Source: Bactericera cockerelli (taxonomy: Eukaryota; Arthropoda; Insecta; Hemiptera; Triozidae). From it: 64,000 nucleotides of DNA. Location of the stretch: the NCBI GenBank assembly GCA_024516035.1, contig CM044966.1:15576346-15640345 (forward strand), given 5' to 3'. The position numbers and the translations under genes are program-made. Shown here piece after piece: positions 37,633 to 50,099 of this stretch (position 1 is its first letter; each line of letters begins with the position of its first letter). The notes under the pieces were generated by a model. The model was not told the DNA's origin. It ran no database searches and saw only the letters and a list, made by a program, of their open reading frames with translations.

Positions 37633-37844
37633 AGAGGTCGGTGTGAGAATTGGGGCTTCTCTTGTGGGACCCCAACCAGTTTATAATAAAAGTTGGTTCC
37701 CTCTTGGTCTTCTTGGCTTCATTGTCCGGTATTGTCCGGTACGATCACCGCTGGAACTGGAGACTCCAGGAAATGCGATGGAACAATTGTGATTAACACA
37801 AGTAATATGATTTTTTTTAAAAAACGAAACCAAAGCGGGATATG

Positions 37845-37975
37845 ATAACTTGTCCTCCCATTTTGGATATGATAACTTATCCTCCCATTTTGGATATGAT
37901 AACTTATCCTCCCATTTCGGATATGATAACTTATCCTCCCTAATGGGAGGATAAGTTGTCCTCCCATTTTCACCA
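37845..37975. repeat. 27-bp tandem repeat, four copies plus an inverted piece
   Basis: Units built on tatgataacttatcctccca then tttcgga or tttggat. It ends with an inverted ggaggataagttgtcctccc, forming a dyad. Confidence 0.85.
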
Positions 37976-38455
37976 CACAATAATACGTCTTGGGCTGACT
38001 GCTGGCATAATGGGACTCATTCCTCCTAACGACTTGCAAAAAAAAAGGTTTAAAGCGCCTTAATAGAAAAAAAAGCTAGAAGGAAATATTATTTATATAC
38101 TGTGGAGAACAAGATCATAGAAAAGTCACAAAATTGTAAATAAAAAAGGAAAAAGAGACAAAATAGATAACATGAAAGATAGAAAAGGAATGAGACAAGA
38201 GATAGAAAGAGCCCTTGAAATAAAATTTTGAGAGAAGAGAGTTAGAGACTATATACGTATAGTTATTGTATATAGTGTACATATTATGTAGTATACATAT
38301 TTTATGTGGGGATGAAAAGACATAGGGAAGAGGGATGAAGGAAGAGAAGAGGGATCAGAGTGTATCCAGAGGAATTTCGTCAACTTGAGAAACAAAAAAT
38401 TAAAACGAGAAACACAAAAATATGTTCAAGAAATTCCTTTCAAGCTTTCAGCCGA

Positions 38456-39275
38456 ATAGAGAGAGAGAGAGAAGAAGAAAAAAAATGAGACAGAGATAAA
38501 GAAGAAGAAGAGAGAGAGAGAGATAAGATGAGAGAGAGACAGAAGAAGAGAGAGAGACAGGGATACAGAAGAAGAAGAGAGAAAGAAATAAGAAAAGCGA
38601 AAAGAGATAAAGAGAGAGCGAAAAAAAAACATTGATAGAAAGAGATAAAGAAGAAGACAGAAAGAAGAAGAAGAAGAGAGAAAGATTAAGAAAAAGAGAG
38701 AGAGAGAGAGATACAAAAAGAGAGAGAGAGAGAATGATAGAAAAGAAGAAGAAAGAGAGATACATAAGAACAGTGATAGAGAGAGACAAAGAATAATAAA
38801 GAAAGAGAGAAAGAAGAATAGAGAAAGAGTAAGAAGAAAAGACAGGGATGGAAGAAGAGAGAAACAGAGAGAAAGAAGAAGAGAGAACGAGAAATAAGAA
38901 AAGAGATAAAGAGAGATCGAAAGAAAAACAGTGATAGATAGACAAAAAGAAGAAGAGAGAAAGAGAGAGAGGGATACAGCAGAAGAAGAGAGAGAGAAAG
39001 AGAAATATAAAAAGAGATAGATAAAGATAAAGAATAAGAGAATAAGAGAGAGAAAGAAGAAGAACAGAAATGGAGAGAAAGAGAGGAGAAGATAGAGAGA
39101 GAGAGCGAAAGAAGAACAGTGATAGATAGAGATAAAGAAGAAGAGAGAAAGACAGAGAGGGGTACAGCAGAAGAAGAGAGACAGAGAAATAAGAAAAAGA
39201 TAGATAAAGATAAAGAGAAGAAAATAAGAGAGAGAAAGAAGAAGAAGAAAGAAGAAAAGATACAAAGGGAAAGAG
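38456..39275. repeat. Purine-rich (GA/AAG)n tract
   Basis: Degenerate tandem blocks containing agagataaagaagaagagag and gggatacagcagaagaagag. Long minus-strand frames are compositional. Confidence 0.85.
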
Positions 39276-39930
39276 CAGGAGAAATATTTAGGGGATGAAA
39301 ATATGGATTTATATATTTCCAACAGGAAAGTTGAATTTTAATATGCATACCTATAGTAAGAAAATGAACAAACTAATAGTTTAGAAGAAAAATTGATAGC
39401 AAAATAGATATAAAATTGATGGAAATTTCATAATTTGAGAGGTAAATCAATACTCGTGAAAGTGTGAGAGAGAAAGAAACAAGAATGATCTGGTTTCTGT
39501 CATTCAGTGGGCTGGGTTTTGTCTCAAAGCTGAAGTGAAGAAGATGAGAGGACAGTATAAGGGGGAAGAGTTTCATAGTTAAATGAAGATGAGAAGAGAG
39601 GGGAGGAGTTAAGAAATACAAGAGGAGGAGCAAAGAAAAATGAAAAACAGAGAGGGGGAGTGGTTTCAAAAATAGTTTAATGTGGATTAGAAGAAAGGAG
39701 AGGATCTAAGAAATATAAAATTAAGAGGAGGTACAAAGAGAAACTAATAGGAGAAGGGGAGTGGTTTCATAAATAGTTTGTGGATGAAGAGAAAGGGGAG
39801 AATACTGTAAAGAAAAATAAAAGAAAGAATAATAGAAAGATCCTCCTGTCATCCTCCTGGGAAGAGTTCATGGTTTCATACAAGACTTAAGGGGAGGAGA
39901 CCGAATGTAAAAAATCTGGTGTAAACATCA
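39276..39930. other. Purine-rich host DNA, no gene
   Basis: Three related blocks (aagaaatacaagaggaggag, aagaaatataaaattaagag and similar) suggest old duplication. No gene. Confidence 0.4.
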
Positions 39931-39938
39931 CACGACTT

Positions 39939-40345
39939 TCCTTATCATAATTATAAGGAATTGGAACAGGACCAAAAGCCACTGGTGACTCAAAGGTAAC
40001 ATTTAGCTAAAAATCAATATCAAATTCGTAATCAGCACCTCAAAATCATTGGATTTGATATGTCACAACCCCCATCTACGATAAATAATAAAAAAGTTAA
40101 TCAAAGCGGGTCCCCCTAAAATACCGGTAAATTGGGGCCGAGGTCCAAAAAGTTCAAGACATCAAAAAAATGATCAGAAGAGACCCCTATTATTTTTTTA
40201 ATCTAAGACATAATTGTTCTCTAATATTTTTTTGTATCTTTAACCAATTCAAAGAAGCGGCACTTGCGGCCAATATTTGCGGTCCTGCGGCCGCAGTTTT
40301 TTCGACGAATACAATACTTTCCTTATTATAGGATAAGGAAAGTAA
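39939..40345. mobile_element. Possible MITE with palindromic ends
   Basis: Left end actttccttatcataattat then aaggaa; right end actttccttattataggata then aggaaagt. Both ends are palindromes of the same kind and lie about 400 bp apart. The interior holds gcggtcctgcggccgcag. No coding frame. Boundaries uncertain. Confidence 0.4.
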
Positions 40346-41110
40346 AAAGAACATGGGAGGAGCTTTTATAGAAGCAGAGAAGAGAGGAGGAGTCTCATAG
40401 ATCGAAGATTTTACCAAACAACCAATGAGTAAACCAGGCTTGCGCATTGAACGGGATGGGCAAGCTACAACACAGACCACAACACAGACTCTCTTAGAAG
40501 CCCTTCAAAGATTAGAAGTACCTTTGTATAAGTGTTTCTTTATAAAGAAAATAAATAAATAAACTTATTTATAAAAAAAACGTCTACAATAGCTTCTGTT
40601 TTTCACGGCTACAAAATAAAAATAAAACTGTAAAACACTTAAAAAAAAAAGAGAAAAAATCCCACTCCCTTATGTTCTCTCATATCCAGCTGTATTTACA
40701 AGCTTCGACAGTATTTACAAAAGACATGTGTCTATATTTACACACACAGCCTTGTCTTGGGCAAGCAGAAAGTCAAGCATGTGTAAGGAAATTAGTAGAC
40801 AACCTGAAAATATACTAGTAGACAACCTAAATGTATTAGTAGACAACCTAAATGTATTGTAATGCAAACGAAATGTATTTGTAGGCAACCTCAATTTACC
40901 TATTACTAGGGAGTATAAATTTATTTATAGGCAATCTAATTTGTAGGCAACTTAAATGTATTATCATTTCTCCTAAAAAAAACTTAGTTGTCATATTCGT
41001 GTTAATCACTTTCGTGATATCACAACTATTCAAACTATTTTTTTAAATTTATTTATTTATTTAATAACAAGATAACATAATATACAAAGGTATTTTTCCT
41101 AAGCTAAACC
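40346..41110. other. Host DNA, no gene
   Basis: Short repeats of gtagacaacctaaatgtatt near 40790-40950. Nothing else recognised. Confidence 0.4.
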
Positions 41111-41114
41111 TTCT

Positions 41115-41205
41115 AAGAAATCTACGCTGAAACCGGGACTTGAACCACGGACCCCCAGGTTACAAGTCCGCTGCCTTATCGATCAAGCTACTAAGGTCGG
41201 TATTT
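41115..41205 (-). mobile_element. tRNA-derived SINE (family S1)
   Basis: The minus strand reads gaccttagtagcttgatcga, then the B box ggttcaagtcccggtttcag. The tRNA-like head is well preserved. Confidence 0.75.
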
Positions 41206-41394
41206 CTTCTTTGTATAATATTTAGGTCATGTTTCGTTGCAAAGCACAAGGACTACAGCTAGTGGAGAATATTTTGAAAAATAAGAGAAGTTTTGAAGTT
41301 TCCGAACTTCTCACTCCACCGCAGCTGTGATGAAAATGTTCTGAGCCTCCGGGCATGATATCATATTTGATATCTTTCTATATACAGGGTGTTT

Positions 41395-41705
41395 TTTTTT
41401 TTTTTTAAAAAAGATGAGTGTTTCACAGCCGTTTTTATTTCGTAGCCATGAAACAGGAGCTACTGTAGACGCTTGTGGTCTGTGTTGCAGCCTGCCCATC
41501 CCGTAGTATGCCTCCCCTCTGATGGGCGAGAAGTGACACAATACTTCCCAATTAGGTGCTGGGTCAACACGAGCGCACCGGAAGGTATCCCTTACAAACA
41601 ATTGTAACCAATTTAAGAATACAAATTTTTGTCGGCACGGGGGATCGAACCCGGGACCTTCCGCATGGCAAGCGAGTGCTTAACCACTGAGCTAATCGCG
41701 CGCTC
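41395..41705 (-). mobile_element. tRNA-derived SINE (family S2), near full length
   Basis: The best S2 copy: head gattagctcagtggttaagc and cccgggttcgatcccccgtg, complete body, and 3' end ggctgtgaaacactcatctt followed by a poly(T)-type run on the minus strand. Confidence 0.85.
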
Positions 41706-41954
41706 TAGCTCTTCATGTTGCAAAAGCTCTTCCACTCAGGATACTAATATCATATTTTATCTGATATCAAATTACAGATAAAATATTTGGACGTATTTTA
41801 TGTCTAATTATTATATTTTATGTTGATCATAAATGAAAAGTTCACTTAGGAGACTGACAGAGCTCCGACCCACCAAGTCAAGAAAGTTTGACCGCGCTAA
41901 AAAGTTATATTTCATCATTATACAGGGTTTTGTAAAAAAAAATCCACTCTGGGA
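41706..41954. other. Spacer between two S2 SINEs
   Basis: AT-rich; contains atcatattttatctgatatc. No gene. Confidence 0.4.
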
Positions 41955-42240
41955 TTAAAAAAAGAAAGAAAAGATGAGTGTTTCACAGCCTTTTTTGATT
42001 CGTAGCCATGAAACAGGAGCTGTAGACGCTTTTGGTCTGTGTTGTAGCTTGCCTATCTGATAGGCGAGAAGTTACACAATACTTCTCATTTTGGTGCTGG
42101 GTCAACACAAGCGCACCAGAAGGTATCCCTTACAAACAATTGTACCCAATTAAGAATACAATTTTTTTTCGACATGGGGGGTGGATGGAACCATGGATCT
42201 TCCGCATGGCAAGCGAGTGCTTAACCACTGAGCTATTACA
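41955..42240 (-). mobile_element. tRNA-derived SINE (family S2), diverged
   Basis: Same order and orientation as 41395-41705 but with deletions (about 30 bp lost near 42050). Confidence 0.75.
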
Positions 42241-42589
42241 TCTACATAATATAGTATACATATAGTATACAACTATACACGGTAAAAGTTTTTCTACCCC
42301 GACATACTGATATCATAGTCTCTGAGTTCGCTTGGATAAAAGCTTTTGTATCACCCTGTATTAATGTATTAACAAAATATCTATTGTTTACATTTTATAT
42401 ACTTCTCTATTTTAATAATCTATGTAGTTATTAATATATTTATATTTTCTTTCTATTTACTAAACAATACTGGTGACATTTGTTCAGGGTGGTTGATTTG
42501 GTGTAATGGGTATTTAATCTCCTAAGATATGTATACAATTTATATTATACATTTATGTAAATAATACATTTATTATTGTATATACATAA

Positions 42590-42745
42590 GTGTCCCAGCA
42601 CCAAAATGGGAAGTATTGTGCCAGTTCTCGCCCAGCAGAGGGGAGACAACGGCGACATGGGCATCAAACTACAATACAAACCTCAAGCTTCTACAGTAGC
42701 TTCTGTTTCATGGCTACAAAATAAAAAAGGCTGTGAAACACACAT
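42590..42745 (+). mobile_element. S2 SINE body fragment
   Basis: cccagcaccaaaatgggaag through aaaggctgtgaaacacacat, without the tRNA-like head. Confidence 0.65.
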
Positions 42746-42802
42746 AATTAAAATAATAATAATAAAAATAACCGTATCCTACACTTTACAGACTATAGAT
42801 AA

Positions 42803-42935
42803 CCGACCTCAGTAGTTTCATCGATGGTGCGGCGGACTTGTAACCTGGAGGTCGATGGTTCAAGTCCCGGTTTCAGCGTGGATTTTTGATAAAGGGAGTT
42901 AGAGTAGTTGTGATATCACGAAAGTGATTAACACA
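42803..42935 (+). mobile_element. tRNA-derived SINE (family S1)
   Basis: ccgacctcagtagtttcatc, then the B box ggttcaagtcccggtttcag and body gtagttgtgatatcacgaaa. Confidence 0.75.
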
Positions 42936-43474
42936 AATAATATGATAACTACATATGAAAGAAGCAAGCACTTCGATTGCTTAAGTCCTCTCTTTAAACA
43001 AATGTTCATAAAGAAATACTCTGAAAATTATGGACAGACAGACAGACACAAAATCAAAGTGAAACATTGGCTATGCCCGTTAATTTGTTAAAATCAATAA
43101 AAGTCTAAAAAAAAAAGTTGCTCAGGAGGTTATGAAACGACGAGAAATATGAGAAAAATTAAAATAAAAAAAGCAAAGAAATATTTTTTTTTGGCAAAAA
43201 AAGAACACAATACTTTCGATTTTTTTTTTTTAAATGAACATTTATTTAAAGAGAGGTCTATAACAATCGAAGTCCTTGCCATTTCCGATTTCTAATATTG
43301 GAAATTTATCGGAATTATTATATGTACGTATTTGATAACTTTGCAGAGTTTTACCCTGTAGAGTTTGCAATTCAGAACAAATATTTAGCATATCGGTTTC
43401 CTATTGGATTACTTCTGCAATTCTGGTTCTCAAAAGTTCGACAGAGAAAGATAAACAAAACAAAAAAAAATCAT
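42936..43474. other. AT-rich host DNA, no gene
   Basis: The string cctctctttaaacaaatgttcat near 42990 has its inverted match near 43235-43258, a possible old TIR pair about 270 bp apart. Confidence 0.35.
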
Positions 43475-44200
43475 TCAAGAGCTCTCTCTATAGTTTCCTC
43501 TCTTTATTTACAAACTCTCCCCCTCTCTCTTTCTCCCTCTCTTCCTATCTTCCTGTCTCTCTGTCTCTCTTCCTATCTTCCTGTCTCTCTCTCTAATTCT
43601 CTCTCTGTGTCTTTTCCTATCTTCCTGTCTCTCTCACTAATTATCCTCTTATCTCTCTCTCTCTCTGTATTTCCCTCTCTCTTTTTCTCTCTCTCTCTGA
43701 CTTTCTCTCTCTTCCTATCTCCCTGTCTCTCTCTCTCTCCCTCTCTCCTTATCTCTCTCTCTCTATTTCTCTCTCTCTCTTACTATCTCTCCCCCTCTTT
43801 CTCTATCTCGCTTTTTCTCTTTTCTCTCTCTCTCTCTCTTTCTCTTCCTCTCTCCCTGTCTCTCTCTCTACCTCTCTCTCTGCCTCCCTTATCTCTCTCT
43901 CTTCTTCTCTTTCTCCTCATCTCTCTCTCTTCCTCTCTCCCTCTCTTTAACTCTCTCTCTCTTTTCATCTCTCCCTCTCTCCTTCCCTCTCCCTCTCTCT
44001 CCTTCTCCTACCTTCTCCCTCTCTCTCACACTCTCTCCCTCTCCTTTACCTTCTCTCTCACTTTCCATGTCTCTCTCTCTCTCTCTCGCTTTTTTACCCC
44101 ATCTATATGAACACAAAGAGAGAGATAGACGGAAAAAGAGATAGCAAAGAGAGAGAGATATAGACAGCAGAGAGAGAAAGAAAGAGAGGTGCGGGGGGGG
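43475..44200. repeat. (CT)n tract, then short (GA)n and poly(G)
   Basis: Degenerate CTCT with a tandem block containing cttcctatcttcctgtctct, then GAGA and a G13-type run near 44194. No gene. Confidence 0.85.
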
Positions 44201-44591
44201 GGGGGGGACTTCAAAACTTTTGAAATATTTCGCAAGCAAAAAGTTCAATAAGAGATACCGATACATAAAAACTCATCCAGTATTCTCTGAGTTCATAACA
44301 ACTATATTAACAATGGTATCTCATAAAATACAGTACTAATAATAATAATACACAATCTATCCATCTTTTTTTTGCTTCACGTCGCTTTCAACTGCATGGT
44401 CACCCACCATTCACAAATTCACGTTTTGAAGATCATATCAATCACCGTGAAGATGTTAGCTTTATTTATTTATTTTATTTATTTACATTTATTAAATGGA
44501 CATATTATATTGTACAACACAAATAATTACAAATTAAAATCTCTATATATAAAACAGAAAAAAGGACTACCTACCTACCTACCTACCTATA

Positions 44592-46005
44592 CAGGGTGGA
44601 CCAAAAAAACGTTTACACCCGTTAATGGTAGATTACTGACGACATTTCTAGGACGGATCTGCAATCCGTTTTTTCGGATTCGCCTTTATAACTGCACAAA
44701 GTGATTTTTTGCAACTTTCTGAAAAAAGTCCGACTTTGGCTTATTCTTCAGGTCAGAACTTTTTTCCTGTTTAAGATGAGTTGATTCTGAACATTTCTGC
44801 AGAAAGCCAACAAAATTTCGATGTTTCTAGCTACACTACTTTGTTTTTTACTATTTGGTTTGTCATATTTTTTTACACCTGAACAGAAAAAAACACCCAA
44901 AAAAACTTTTTTACTAAATAAAACACTCGACATTTGTCCGAACAAATTTTGGCACAGACATGGGCAAGTTTGATAAAAGTTGGCGGCCGCCCCCAGGATG
45001 CTAAAAAATAATTTTACGATTTTTTATCACGTGATCTTCTGGGAAAAATTATTAGATGTTTGCCAAAAACTCTTCAAAAATCCTAAGAGTTTTCTAGCTG
45101 TAGACTGTGTAAGGGCGCCTTGTATTGTTTACATTTCTTTTTTTGAATACCGCGGTCTCACATGCCTTCATCAGCCAGTTTAGAAAAATTCAAATAATAA
45201 ATTTCGTGCTTCTCAGATTGTCAGTGGTGTTAGCCAGATGTGGTAGTGCTAAGAGAGTTAGTCGCATGACCGATGTTCAATTCTCGACGGTCAATATTAT
45301 TTTAATTATCAAAAAAATCTGATGGAATATTTTATTCATACCTGTATCTGACCTGTTGTAACACCAACAACTTATGGTTTTTTTGGGGGTAATACCATCT
45401 GTAAATTGAGTTATATCAGATACTATTGGTATCACAATACACATAATTATTATTCATGTAAGCCCCTGAGAGACTGCCTTGATAATGTAAGGATGGTTTT
45501 TCTTATGCTTCCCTACGAGAGAAAAAAAAACTAGCGATTTTTCCAAACGAAAATAGAGTTAATGAAATAAATCCAGGTAAATATGTTGGTAGGTTCTTGT
45601 ATCATAAACAATACTAATTAAATAACAAATATTTACCGATTGCCAACTCTTAATAGATGTCTTGAAAAAAACAAGATAATATTTTGTAAAATTAATAAAC
45701 TTTTGCAGTCTTTATTATGTTTTATACTATTTTGATATAAACAAAAAGGTATTTAAAAAAACATTTTGTGTTAGTATGTTCAATGAGAAACGATTGGACG
45801 CGCACGATTAGCTCAGTGGTAAGCTAGTCCACCCGGTCCGAACGCCAGAGCCAGCGAAAAATTCATGACTACAAAATAAAAAAGACTGTTACCATTTTTT
45901 ATTTAGCCATAGTACACACTATGGATTCTCCTCACACAAATTTTTGAAACCAATGGTGACTTTAGTACCTTAGTTCTAACTCAGAACTGTCCCTCTACCT
46001 TCTTG

Positions 46006-46060
<55 letters not shown>

Positions 46061-46997
46061 TCTCAATTCCCTTAGAGGAACTGTTTGAAGTGGCGTCCAC
46101 CTTCCTGAATGCAAAGGTTGAACCTCTTTATCATGTTCCGTCGAATGTTGTGGAAGATTCCAGGTTTTTCTGTCAGGTCATCGAATGTCAACAGGATTCT
46201 TGCTACCAGATTTTGTAAACTATGTTTTTCACGTGATCCCAAATGTTCCTGTTGGCAACTCCATATGCTAAATGCGTATCTGCCATTTCAGCATCCGAAT
46301 TATAATAATGTAACTTGTACTAAAAAAACTCGAGAAGTTTAAAGATAATATTTCATAGAATGCAGAAAAATATGCTTGAAAACTATCATCGAGAAACAAA
46401 CAATCATTCATTTGACTGGCCTTTAATTAATTCCAAGGAAAATAATTATCAGACAGCTAATTACTCTTTGAGTACAAGACGACCCTACACGGTCAACACT
46501 TTTAAGATTTTGAACATCATTTTTTGAGACTTACCTGGTTTGTTTACCCAGAAGATCATGTGATAAAAAATCGTAAAATTATTTTTTAGCATCCTGGGGG
46601 CGGCCGCCAACTTTTATCAAACTTGCCCATGTCTGTGCCAAAATTTGCTCGGGCAAATCTTGAGTGTTTCAAAGTGTAAAAAATTTACATGAGAATTTTT
46701 TTTCTATTCAGGTGTCAAAAAAGATGCCAAACCAAACCGTAAAAAACAAAGTAGTGTAGCTAGAAACATCGAAATTTTGTTGGCTTTCTGCAGAAATGTT
46801 CAGAATCAACTCATCTTAAACAGGAAAAAAGTTCTGACCTGAAGAATAAGCCAAAGTCGGACTTTTTCAGAAAGTTGCAAAAAATCACTTTGTGCAGTTA
46901 TAAAGGCGAATCCGAAAAAACGGATTGCAGATCCGTCCTAGAAATGTCGTCAGTAATCTACCATTAACGGGTGTAAACGTTTTTTTGGTCCACCCTG
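44592..46997. mobile_element. Tc1/mariner-type element with 450-bp TIRs (2,406 bp)
   Basis: Ends cagggtggaccaaaaaaacg and its complement, flanked by TA at 44590-44591 and 46998-46999. The inverted repeats run about 452 bp (44592-45043 and 46547-46997) with small differences. The centre holds a transposase remnant on the minus strand and a (CT)n run. Very long TIRs and a short internal core suggest a non-autonomous derivative. Confidence 0.88.
46072..46245 (-). pseudogene. Mariner-type transposase C-terminal remnant
   Basis: A minus-strand frame ending in a stop at 46072-46074 contains NLVARILLTFDDL and then NMIKRFNLCIQEGGRHFKQF. The RxxxxIxxxGGxHF pattern is the usual C-terminal end of mariner-like transposases. 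There is no room for the DDE/D catalytic core in this interval, so only the tail is left. Confidence 0.6.
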
Positions 46998-47202
46998 TAT
47001 ATGTTTGTTTGTTTGTCCGGAGTTGTTTAGCCAAAACGGTAAGAAATAGCAAAAAATGTCTCAGAATTGACCCCCCCAAAACCATTATCGCTTTGTCCAG
47101 AAAAATTATAAAAAGTTAAAAAAAGCATTGCTGTCCAGCAGTACGGCCATGCCTTAGTAAATTTGAAATTTAGTCCCGTTGCAAGCACGGGCAAACGGCT
47201 AG

Positions 47203-47544
47203 TACAATATAAGAGAAGAAAAAAATAAAGAAAAAATAAATAAATATATACATAATATACTAAAGGGCGGGGTTATTGCCTTTGTTATTGGGGTTATTGC
47301 CTTTGGCAATCTCTTCCACCCAACCCAAGCCTTGATGCAGAAAGCATAAATTCAGACATTCTCTCGAGCTGTGCATTGCGTTTACTGAAATATCTTTAAG
47401 GGTAGCATTGATTTCTTGTATTTTTTAACGAGCATGTTTTCTCGCAGGAAACCCACATTCAAATCCCGACAAACCCCAAATATTACAGAGTCGAAAAAAC
47501 TCCGACCCCTCCAAGATCGAACCAGGGTCACCTGGAGTATGCTA
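47203..47544. other. Host DNA with R tail and S5 SINE pieces, no gene
   Basis: Bases 47262-47335 are a piece of retroposon tail family R. Bases 47450-47540 on the minus strand match the S5 head (ggtgaccctggttcgatctt). Confidence 0.5.
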
Positions 47545-47762
47545 CCGCCGCCGGGGGACTATAAACAGGGAGTAGACCAACAGTCTGGCTGGGGGACTAT
47601 AAACAGGGAGTAGACCAGCATTGGCTTAGTTCTGGGGACCCTTGTTAATTATTAGCCTCCTTGTAAAGACAGTGGTAGAAGTGCTGAATCATTCCTCCAC
47701 TGTCTGGCTACCATCGCTTACGATGACGTCATCCTATGATGATGATGAAGGAACTACACTGA
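47545..47762 (+). repeat. Dispersed repeat family G
   Basis: Two 38-bp-type units with gactataaacagggagtaga, then the conserved segment ending tacgatgacgtcatcctatg. Confidence 0.75.
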
Positions 47763-47849
47763 AGACCTCTGTAGGATATTGTTTGTTCAGAAAGGACACA
47801 AGATCAATGGACACTGTGGGGTTTAGTGAGAGGAGGAGAGTTAGGGGGG

Positions 47850-48115
47850 GGGAGTGAGAGATTGAGGGAGGAAGTGATTGATATTGAGGGGAATAGTGAG
47901 GATATAGAGAGAGAGATAGAAAGAGAGAGAGAAGAGGCGATATAATAGTAAGGGTAATAGTGAGAGAAGAGAGAGATAAATAAGGAGAGAGAAAGAGAGA
48001 GAGAGATAAATAAATAAAGAGAGAGATAATTAAAAAGAAAGAGATAAGTAAAGAGAAAGATATAAGAAAAGAGAGAGAGATAAAAAAAAGAAAGTGAGAA
48101 AGAAAAAGAGAGTCA
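47850..48115. repeat. (GA)n-rich tract
   Basis: GAGATA/GATAAATAA-type purine repeats. No gene. Confidence 0.8.
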
Positions 48116-48116
48116 A

Positions 48117-48300
48117 GAAGGTTAGCGAGTGAGTTAGCGCGCTAGGCATTGTACGCACGGTGACCTGGGTTCGATCCCCAGCGGGGCAGGATTTTTTCTG
48201 CTCTGTACTTGGGTGTTCGGGGTCCACTCATACCTCGTGAGGAAAATGAGTAGCTGCTTTAATGTGAGCAGCGACCAGTGACGGAATTGTAGGGAAAAAT
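48117..48300 (+). mobile_element. tRNA-derived SINE (family S4)
   Basis: Head gcgagtgagttagcgcgcta and ggtgacctgggttcgatccc, body ttctgctctgtacttgggtg and cggggtccactcatacctcg, then gagcagcgaccagtgacgga. Confidence 0.8.
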
Positions 48301-48364
48301 AAGATATTAGGATGACAAAGATACGGAAAGTTCTATAATTCTGCTCTACCCACTAAAATTGCCA

Positions 48365-48905
48365 TATAATAACACAAAAAACACATGTTATAATAATAAT
48401 AATTTTATTTTAATAATACTCTTTAGTGGAATGTAAAGAGATTGCCGCAGGCAATAACTCCGCCCTTTAGGTAGGACATTAGTGTTATTTTCTTTTTTAC
48501 TTATTTATTTTGTCATTTGTTTGTTTTTTCTAAATGTTATACTGTTAACAAGTTAACATTGTACTTTGTCCTCCTAATATATCAAACTATCTCCTTCTAT
48601 CACTTTGCCTTTTCCCAAACTTACTTGGGGTCGGCATCATACACAAAAAACACATGTTATAATAATAATAATTTTATTTTAATAATACTCTTTAGTGGAA
48701 TGTAAAGAGATTGCCGCAGGCAATAACTCCGCCCTTTAGGTAGGACATTAGTGTTATTTTCTTTTTTACTTATTTATTTTGTCATTTGTTTGTTTTTTCT
48801 AAATGTTATACTGTTAACATTGTACTTTGTCCTCCTAATTATATCAAACTATCTCCTTCTATCACTTTGCCTTTTCCCAAACTTACTTGGGGTCGGCATC
48901 ATACT
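48365..48905. repeat. Tandem duplication of about 270 bp containing an R tail
   Basis: Bases from acacaaaaaacacatgttat (about 48371) to acttggggtcggcatcatac (about 48640) are repeated directly at 48640-48903 with few differences. Each copy includes gagattgccgcaggcaataa. Confidence 0.85.
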
Positions 48906-49570
48906 ATCCACTAAAATTGTGATATAATGACACAAGGAAACACATTTATTTATTATCACTTTTATTGTTGTCCTTCCACTACTTTTGGTTCTTCTTTTTT
49001 TCCTCTTCCTCAACAAGAAGAAATTCTTCTCATTTGAATGTTTCGAAAGCGGTGGAGCGGAACCAAAGGAATACACTTGAGTCTTTTAGCTATGGGAACG
49101 AACTTGGGAGAGAAGAAGAGGGAGGGAGAGAAAGAAAGAGGGAGAGAGAGAATAAGAGGGAGGGAGAGAAAGAAAGAGGGAGAGAGAGAATAAGAGGGAG
49201 GGAGAGAAAGAAAGAGGGAGAGAGAGATTGAGAGAGACGCAGGAACACTGGGATAGTGTGAGAGAGAGGGATGGAGAGAGATAGAGAGAGAGAGAGGGAT
49301 GGAGAGAAATAGAGAGAGAGAGAGAGATATAGACGAAGAAGCAAGAGAGGGAGAAAGACTAAAAGAGAGAGACAGAAAGGGAAAGACAGAGAGAGTGTGA
49401 GAGGGATAGAGGAAGAAAGAGAGAGAGAGAGGGGGAAAGAGACGGAGAGAGAGAGAGAGACTTAGGAATTTGAAAAAAAACACTTGAATATTTGGAGGAG
49501 GAGAGGGAATATGGGGTGAGAGAAAGAGAAAGAATGAAGAAAAGAGGAGAGAGAGAGAAAGAAAGAAAAA
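48906..49570. repeat. (GA)n tract with 53-bp tandem units
   Basis: Units with gagggagggagagaaagaaa recur at about 49116, 49155 and 49194, then degenerate GAGA. No gene. Confidence 0.8.
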
Positions 49571-49600
49571 GAGAGAGAGTGATTCTTAAGAATGAATTAC

Positions 49601-49748
49601 AGTCAAACCTGGCTATAAGAGAACTGTATATAAGAGAAACCTGGCTATAAGAGAACTGTATATAAGAGAAACCTGGCTATAAGAGAACTGTATATGAGAG
49701 ATACCTGGCTATAAGAGAACTGTATATAAGAGAAACCTGGCTATAATA
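49601..49748. repeat. 32-bp tandem repeat, about 4.5 copies
   Basis: Units of acctggctataagagaactg plus tatataagagaa. Nearly identical, so recently amplified. Confidence 0.9.
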
Positions 49749-49774
49749 GCCTGATTTGAGTGCTAGTCATCATA

Positions 49775-49908
49775 ATAGGGTGGCGTCATCGTGAACGATG
49801 GTAGCCAGACAGTGGAGGAATGACTCAGCACTTCTACCACTGTCTTTTCAAGGAGGCTAATAATTGAAAAGGGCCCCCAGAACCAAGTCTATAGTACCCC
49901 AGCCATAC
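49775..49908 (-). repeat. Dispersed repeat family G (minus)
   Basis: cgtcatcgtgaacgatggta, then agacagtggaggaatgactc and aaggaggctaataattg. Confidence 0.7.
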
Positions 49909-49929
49909 TCCTCTTATATTTACCTGATC

Positions 49930-50045
49930 TAAAGACCTCAGTAGCTTAATCGATAAGGCGGCGGACTTGTAACATGGAGGTCGGTGGTTCGTAGAGCAAG
50001 TTTGAGTAGTTGTGATATCACGAAATTGATTAACACAAATTAGAC
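49930..50045 (+). mobile_element. tRNA-derived SINE (family S1)
   Basis: aaagacctcagtagcttaat, then ggcggcggacttgtaacatg and aggtcggtggttcg. The B box is truncated and the body gttgtgatatcacgaaattg follows. Confidence 0.7.
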
Positions 50046-50099
50046 AACTAATAGACTAATAGTATTGAAGAGGTGCAGAATTCAACTGTCACATTGTCT

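Larger units (their letters stand above)
44550..47202 (+). mobile_element. Helitron copy split by a nested transposon
   Basis: The 5' end TCTCTATATATAAAACAG is at 44550. The 3' part (gtttgtttgtccggagttgt through hairpin cccgttgcaagcacggg and CTAG) is at 47000-47202. Comparison with 31699-31949 shows the two parts were one 250-bp Helitron before the insertion at 44592-46997. Confidence 0.85.
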
